Origin: Hoeflea sp.
Lineage (GTDB): Bacteria; Pseudomonadota; Alphaproteobacteria; Rhizobiales; Rhizobiaceae
NCBI RefSeq assembly: GCF_002733955.1
Contig: NZ_NVXQ01000002.1
Location: 248,001-312,000 of the forward strand
Reading direction: 5' to 3'
Length of the DNA stretch: 64,000 nucleotides
Positions 59,599 through 64,000 of the stretch are shown one piece after another; the stretch's first letter is position 1, and every line of letters begins with the position of its first letter. The notes under the pieces were generated by a model. That model saw only the letters and a program-made list of their open reading frames with translations. It was not told the DNA's origin and did no database searches. A program made the translations under genes and the position numbers.

Positions 59599-60042
59599 AT
59601 GACAAAAATCGCTCTCTCGCTCCTTATGACTGCAACCTTCAGCACATTCGCCGTTGCGAGTGACTATGCCTCCAAGGATGAAGCCCAGGCGCTGGCGCAA
59701 AAGGCCGCTGCCTATCTGCAGGACAACGGCATGGAAAAGGCTGCAGCTGCGTTCCAGACCCAGGGCAGCGAGTGGTTTGACCGCGACCTTTATGTCTTCG
59801 TCATGCAGAAAAACGCCGGCGTGCTTGATTCGCACGGCGCCAAGCCTGCGCTGGTCGGCAAGAACCTGCTCGGCCTGAAGGACACCGACGGCAAGCTGTT
59901 CGTCAAGGAACTCGCAGCGATCGAGACAGAAGGCTGGGTTGACTACAACTGGCAGAACCCGACCACCAGCGCCATCGAAGCAAAGTCGACCTATTGCACC
60001 GCAGTGGACGCGTCTCTCGTCTGCGTCGGCGCCTACCAGTAA
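59599..60042 (+). CDS. Secreted stand-alone Cache domain protein
   Basis: This 147-residue protein has a signal peptide (about residues 1-20, ending AVAS) and a single Cache-like sensing domain (DRDLYVFVMQKNAGVLDSHG, about 54-73; GKNLLGLKDTDGKLF). Two C-terminal Cys (TYCTAVDASLVCVGAY) could form a disulfide. It probably binds a small molecule in the periplasm. It lies 78 bp upstream of an MCP gene on the same strand and may be its soluble ligand-binding partner. The partnership is inference. Confidence 0.85.
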   Translation: MTKIALSLLMTATFSTFAVASDYASKDEAQALAQKAAAYLQDNGMEKAAAAFQTQGSEWFDRDLYVFVMQKNAGVLDSHGAKPALVGKNLLGLKDTDGKLFVKELAAIETEGWVDYNWQNPTTSAIEAKSTYCTAVDASLVCVGAYQ

Positions 60043-60120
60043 CGATAAGTTATTGAGTAGACGAATATATTGGCGGCGGCCGAAAGGCCGTCGTCATACA
60101 CCAAACGGGATTTCCTTGAT

Positions 60121-62070
60121 ATGAATTGGCTAAGACTGAGCAACATTCCCATCGTCGTCAAATCACTCATTGCACCGGTGATAGCCTGTGCTGCAATCGT
60201 GATCATTGCTGCGGTCTACTATTCATCAAGCCTGGAAGCCTCAAGGCTCATGCAGGCAGAGAAAACCAACAACGAGCTGCTACTCACGGCAAACGCGCTG
60301 AAGCAGACCATCACCTCCGCCAATGGCAGCCTGCTGCGCGCGATGAACTGGAAACAGGCCGGCGCCGGTGACGACATGGTCCAAAAATCCCTCGATGACG
60401 TCGACGCTCTCCTGGCCCAGGCCGATACCACGCGCGCGGTCTTGCGTGCCAACGCCGCCCCCGAGGCAGCCGAGCTCGTTCAGGCGCTCGACGAATCCAT
60501 CGAAACCTACAAGGTTCAGGCCGCCGAAGTGGCCGGCAATGTCATGATTGACGCCCTTCTGGCGACCCTGACAATGCAGGACGCCGACGCTCAGGCAATC
60601 AAGATCGGCGAGCAGAACGAGGTTCTGGTCAAGTCGTTCGAGGCTTCCGCATCAGCCGCCGCCCGGGCTGCCGAGGCGGCAAATCGGACCGCGCTCACCC
60701 AGGTTCTGGGCACGGCAGCGGCTGCGCTCGTCATTTCCCTGCTTTGCTCATTTGTACTTGGCCGTGCGATATCGCAACCCGTTCGCGGCATCACCCGTGT
60801 GCTGGCAGCCCTCGCCGATGGCAAGCTTGAAACCAAGATCGAATATTCCGACCGCAAGGACGAGATCGGCACCATGGCGCAGACCGCCGAAGTGTTCCGC
60901 CGCAGTGCGCTGCAGAACCGGCAGCTTGAGCAGGAAGCCGAAGGCGCCCGTGAAAAGGCTGAAAGCGACCGTCTTGCAGCCCAGCAGAAAGCAGAAGCCG
61001 CTGCAGCCGAAAGCCTCCGCATTGCCACCGCCGGACTTGGTGCCGGTCTCAAGCGTCTGGCAGAGGGCGACCTATCGTTCCAGCTCGAGGAAGAGTTTGC
61101 ACCGGAATTCGAAGCCTTGCGCCACGATTTCAATGTGTCGATCAAGAACCTCGGCGGCACCCTGACGACTGTTGCCAGCGGCGTCTCGGCGATGGAACAG
61201 GGAACCCGCGAGCTTGCCCAGGGTGCCGACGACCTGTCGCGGCGCACCGAACAGCAGGCAGCATCGCTTGAGGAAACAGCTGCAGCGGTCGAAGAGATCA
61301 CGGCCAACGTCAACTCCTCGACCAAGCTGACCGCGGAAGCCCGCGACACCGCCGCCAAGGCAAATGAAGCCTCGGTGCAGTCGGCAAAGGTTGTCGGAAA
61401 TGCCGAAGACGCCATGCGCAAGATCGAGGAAAGCTCGCAGCAGATTTCCAACATCATCGGCGTGATCGACGAGATTGCCTTCCAGACCAACCTGCTTGCG
61501 CTCAACGCCGGCGTCGAGGCGGCCCGTGCGGGAGAAGCCGGCAAGGGCTTCGCCGTGGTGGCCCAGGAAGTGCGCGAACTGGCGCAACGTTCCGCCAACG
61601 CGGCCAAGGAAATCAAGGCACTGATCCAGACATCGACGTCGGAAGTCAGCAATGGTGTCAACCAGGTCCGCGATGCGGGAGAGGTGCTGCGCAACATCGG
61701 CAACCTGGTCAATGAGATCAATGAGCGGATCACGTCGATCGCAACCGCATCGAGCGAGCAGTCGACCGGTCTTGGCGAGGTCAATCAGGCGGTCAACTCG
61801 ATGGACCAGATGACCCAGCAGAATGCGGCAATGGTTGAGCAATCAAGCGCTGCCACGGCCACTCTCGCCGATGAAGCCGCAAAACTCCGCGAAGCCGTCG
61901 CCAGCTTCAAACTCGACAGCTCCGCGGCACAAGCGAGCAGTCTCCGCGCTGCTGCCACGGTCATGGCGTCAGCATCCCCTGCACCTCAGCGTGCAGCGCC
62001 TGTCGCCAGACCAGCCCGCGCTGCAGCCAGCAATGCTGCGGTTCAGCAGGCTGACTGGAGCGAATTCTGA
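60121..62070 (+). CDS. Methyl-accepting chemotaxis protein
   Basis: This 649-residue receptor starts at ATG 60121 ([20 protein letters not shown]). It has TM1 (about 15-37), a helical periplasmic domain (about 38-198), TM2 (about 200-222), HAMP regions (about 223-275 and 320-370) and a signalling domain with the conserved tip [21 protein letters not shown]. It ends ADWSEF, similar to the C-terminal CheR/CheB-binding pentapeptide. It signals to CheA/CheW, which are not in this window. It follows a Cache protein gene and has a strong terminator. Confidence 0.95.
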   Translation: MNWLRLSNIPIVVKSLIAPVIACAAIVIIAAVYYSSSLEASRLMQAEKTNNELLLTANALKQTITSANGSLLRAMNWKQAGAGDDMVQKSLDDVDALLAQADTTRAVLRANAAPEAAELVQALDESIETYKVQAAEVAGNVMIDALLATLTMQDADAQAIKIGEQNEVLVKSFEASASAAARAAEAANRTALTQVLGTAAAALVISLLCSFVLGRAISQPVRGITRVLAALADGKLETKIEYSDRKDEIGTMAQTAEVFRRSALQNRQLEQEAEGAREKAESDRLAAQQKAEAAAAESLRIATAGLGAGLKRLAEGDLSFQLEEEFAPEFEALRHDFNVSIKNLGGTLTTVASGVSAMEQGTRELAQGADDLSRRTEQQAASLEETAAAVEEITANVNSSTKLTAEARDTAAKANEASVQSAKVVGNAEDAMRKIEESSQQISNIIGVIDEIAFQTNLLALNAGVEAARAGEAGKGFAVVAQEVRELAQRSANAAKEIKALIQTSTSEVSNGVNQVRDAGEVLRNIGNLVNEINERITSIATASSEQSTGLGEVNQAVNSMDQMTQQNAAMVEQSSAATATLADEAAKLREAVASFKLDSSAAQASSLRAAATVMASASPAPQRAAPVARPARAAASNAAVQQADWSEF

Positions 62071-62135
62071 TCGCACACAGAAAGGTCCGGAACGGCACAT
62101 CCCCGAACCGGCGAAATAAGCGATAAAATGTAAAT

Positions 62136-62172
62136 GACGCGCTCAGATGGAAACATCGGAGCGCGTCTTTTT
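62136..62172 (+). terminator. MCP intrinsic terminator
   Basis: GACGCGCTC (62136-62144) and GAGCGCGTC (62159-62167) form a 9-bp stem followed by TTTTT. It slightly overlaps the end of the convergent CBS gene. Confidence 0.88.
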
Positions 62173-62599
62173 ATCCGGCGATATAAGCCTTGATTTCCTC
62201 GGCCTCGCGCTCGACATCCTCGATGCGCCGGCGCACGACGTCACCGATGGAGATAATCCCCACCAACCTGCCGTCTTTCTCGACCGGCAAATGACGGAAC
62301 CGGCCATTGGTCATCAATTCCATGACCTGGTTGATGGTGTGATCTTCACCGCAGGTGGTGACCTTCGAGGTCATGATCGCCGAAATCGGCGCCGTCAGGG
62401 CGTCCGCGCCCTTCTTTCCAACGGCACGAACGATATCGCGCTCGGAAAGAATGCCCGCAATCTTGCCGCCATCGCCAGTCACGACAACCGCGCCGATCTT
62501 GTTGTCGCCCAGAAAGCGCACGGCTTCTTCCGTACCCATTGTCGGGCTTACCGTGACAACGTCCCGGCCCTTCTGGTCAAGTATCTGCTTAACAGTCAT
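62171..62599 (-). CDS. CBS-domain-pair protein
   Basis: This 142-residue protein consists of two CBS domains (about 5-65 and 73-132) with motifs IGAVVVTGDGGKIAGILSERD and GRFRHLPVEKDGRLVGIISI shown in part. CBS pairs bind AMP/ATP or NAD-type ligands and act as energy sensors or inhibitory modules. No effector domain is attached. ATG 62597-62599 follows AGGAGGAT. It is monocistronic and convergent with the MCP gene. Function unknown. Confidence 0.93.
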   Translation of the reverse strand: MTVKQILDQKGRDVVTVSPTMGTEEAVRFLGDNKIGAVVVTGDGGKIAGILSERDIVRAVGKKGADALTAPISAIMTSKVTTCGEDHTINQVMELMTNGRFRHLPVEKDGRLVGIISIGDVVRRRIEDVEREAEEIKAYIAG

Positions 62600-62884
62600 T
62601 CAATCCTCCTCGCGCAAGATGTCTACCATTCAAAGCGCTCCCGATCGCTTTCGAATTTGACATATGGTGCGCTCGAAGCCGGAGCTTTGCAAGCCTGCTG
62701 ATCCGGCACGCTCGGCGCAGCGTGAAAAGCTACCAAAGTGTCACAAAACCGGACACATGGCCCATGTGCGGCACTCACCCGGCTTGCATCACAACATGAG
62801 AACAGGCCAGCATGGCAGGGGGTGACGCAAGCGCCGGGACTGCACGTCAGTCAGGCTGATCTGCGAGCTTGCAGAACCCGTGCG

Positions 62885-63619
62885 CTACCACAAATTCGCA
62901 TCCTGCCTGAGTGGATCAAACAGCGAGAACGCCAGGAATCCGAACAGGAAACCACCGACATGCGCCTCCCAGGCAATCGCAGAATCCGCGATGCCGAATG
63001 AAAACCCGACAGCTGCCAGCAGGTTGATGACGAACCAGACAACCAGAAATCCCAGGACGGTGCGGTTTCCCAGTGACTGCACGATGCTCAGACGCGGGTT
63101 GAGATGCGCCCGATCCCGCCGGAACCCGCCGCCGTCGCCAAAGGCAAACCGGGCCGCAGCCCCCATCAACGCAGAGACCACACCGGAGGCGCCGACCATC
63201 ACGGTCTGATCGCCCCAGTGAAAGGCAAGAAACAGCGCCGCGGACGCGAGCGCGCTCAACAGCCAGAAGACAAGAAACCGGACCCAGCCGATGCGTCGGG
63301 CGACCACGGCCCCGAACGCGGCCAGCCAGAACGAATTCAGCGCCAGATGGGTGTAACCGCCATGCAGCAGCGAGTAGGTGATCGGCGACCACAGATACGG
63401 GCCCGCCTGCCCGGAAATGCCAATCGCATAGCGCTGCGGGATAAAGGCAGTCTGCAGATAAATCTCGAGAACGGCTGCCCTGGGCAGCAATGAATCGAGC
63501 GCGACCTGGATCGCCACCATCAACAACAACATCGCCAGAACGACATTGGGCAAGTTGAATACCGGTTCGTTCCCAGGCCGGTTGGGACCATTGGGGATGG
63601 CGTCGTGGTCCTGGCTCAT
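62885..63619 (-). CDS. Rhomboid family intramembrane serine protease
   Basis: This 244-residue protein has six predicted transmembrane segments and the rhomboid dyad: Ser145 in VGASGVVSALMG and His220 in AWEAHVGGFLFGF, plus LLHGGYTHLALNSFWLA (about 85-101) with its HxxxN. It cleaves substrates within the membrane. ATG 63617-63619 (MSQDHDAIPNGPNRPG) is the family-like start. Its leader contains a strong terminator at 63693-63723. The substrate is unknown. Confidence 0.92.
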   Translation of the reverse strand: MSQDHDAIPNGPNRPGNEPVFNLPNVVLAMLLLMVAIQVALDSLLPRAAVLEIYLQTAFIPQRYAIGISGQAGPYLWSPITYSLLHGGYTHLALNSFWLAAFGAVVARRIGWVRFLVFWLLSALASAALFLAFHWGDQTVMVGASGVVSALMGAAARFAFGDGGGFRRDRAHLNPRLSIVQSLGNRTVLGFLVVWFVINLLAAVGFSFGIADSAIAWEAHVGGFLFGFLAFSLFDPLRQDANLW

Positions 63620-63692
63620 ACGAAGGCGCTTCCAATTTGTTTCAGACACTCGAGCAGTAAGACCCCGGACCACAGGCTGGCAACCGCCAGAC

Positions 63693-63723
63693 AAAAAAAA
63701 GCCGCTCGCATGAAGCGAACGGC
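63693..63723 (-). terminator. Strong terminator upstream of the rhomboid gene
   Basis: On the minus strand GCCGTTCGC-TTCAT-GCGAGCGGC (one G-U pair) forms a 9-bp stem followed by eight U residues. The nearest upstream minus-strand gene is not in the window, so it ends either an unannotated small RNA starting within 63730-63957 or an attenuated leader of the rhomboid gene. Confidence 0.8.
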
Positions 63724-63900
63724 CGGCCGAGCCCCCTCGTCCAAATTTGTGCTGAAGGAACACTCCTTCGTCAACTGATGCTCCAAGATGGCACGCCACC
63801 CGGCACTCCGCAATGGGAACCGAAAATTAACCTTAATGGCGCGGCCATGGCATGGTTTTCGCTTTGTTAAGAGGAACAACAGGTGGCTTGATCCCGTTTG
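63724..63900 (-). ncRNA. Candidate small RNA ending at the rhomboid-leader terminator
   Basis: The minus-strand sequence upstream of the U8 terminator contains a second hairpin (GAAGGA-GTGT-TCCTTC at about 63756-63771) and no convincing gene. A U8-tailed terminator with upstream stem-loop is typical of Hfq-binding small RNAs. The 5' end is unknown and no clear promoter is seen, so the boundaries are approximate. Confidence 0.35.
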
Positions 63901-63957
63901 CGTCAAAATGGAACAAATCGGCACAAAGCAGCCCCTCTCAACACTGGTGGCGACGAA

Positions 63958-64000
63958 ATGAAACACAAGAACAGCTTTGAACTTTTCGACTACTGGACCG
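63958..64000 (+). CDS. PAS-domain protein (5' end only)
   Basis: The first 14 codons of a gene run off the right edge: MKHKNSFELFDYWT. This start closely resembles the PAS_5-type proteins of Rhizobiales that begin MKH..FELF.YW. The assignment rests on this short motif and needs the flank. It is divergent from the rhomboid/candidate RNA side. Confidence 0.55.
   Translation, partial: MKHKNSFELFDYWT

Noticed and set aside
63616-63711. A 31-codon open frame directly upstream of and overlapping the rhomboid start (ATGA overlap)
   Set aside because: Its start lies inside the terminator hairpin, it has no ribosome site, and its hydrophobic sequence follows from the U-tract; probably not translated.

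Overview
The window reads as a GC-rich chromosome segment from an alphaproteobacterium of the order Hyphomicrobiales (Rhizobiales), most likely a Rhizobiaceae/Hoeflea-like organism. The reasons are rhizobial-style gene order (coaD, two cyclophilins, queA, tgt near gyrA; ssb divergent from uvrA; the NAD(P)H-hydrate repair gene beside glnB-glnA), an alphaproteobacterial SOS box (GTTC-N7-GTTC), an HWE-type histidine kinase, an Omp2-type porin and short palindromic repeats of a kind familiar from rhizobial genomes. No rRNA, tRNA, insertion sequence, prophage or CRISPR array was found. Assignment to genus is inference. Layout: 1-4.6 kb is an acyl-CoA catabolic cluster (an SDR running off the left edge, a divergent TetR regulator with a palindromic operator, an ACAD10/11-like acyl-CoA dehydrogenase and two MDR oxidoreductases). 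4.8-9.6 kb holds a DUF4864 protein, a GreA-like factor, a long gene-poor stretch, an RsbQ-like hydrolase paired with a PAS-PAS-HWE kinase, and a small lipoprotein. Two copies of an interspersed repeat follow, then the tRNA-queuosine/cyclophilin/coaD block on the minus strand (10-14.1 kb), several very small conserved-looking genes, a transglutaminase-like protease, two WYL regulators, RidA, and gyrA (19-22 kb). 22-28 kb carries MarC, three tandem curlin-repeat genes facing a porin, two small genes, and ssb/uvrA sharing an SOS-controlled intergenic region. 31-39.5 kb holds a duplicated CAP-domain protein, DUF72, an SDR, an Fsr-like MFS pump with an AraC regulator, a Na/Pi symporter-like protein and the NAD(P)H-hydrate repair enzyme. 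39.8-41.7 kb is the nitrogen-control operon glnB-glnA with a sigma-54 promoter. 41.8-44.7 kb is a three-gene operon (4-TM transporter, epimerase, class III aminotransferase) of unknown product. 45.8-58.3 kb holds parE, DUF2336, MaoC/CitE, flavin reductase/nitroreductase, an acyltransferase, thrS-yidD-IscU-like, folE and hisI. The right end has a patatin-like protein, a stand-alone Cache protein paired with a chemotaxis receptor, a CBS protein, a rhomboid protease, a candidate small RNA and the first codons of a PAS-domain gene. The observations most worth following are the RsbQ/PAS/HWE pair, the strictly 11-residue-periodic curlin proteins, a Tgt enzyme that has lost most of its zinc site, the secreted Cache/MCP pair, the uncharacterised transporter/epimerase/aminotransferase operon, and the ACAD10/11-like cluster.
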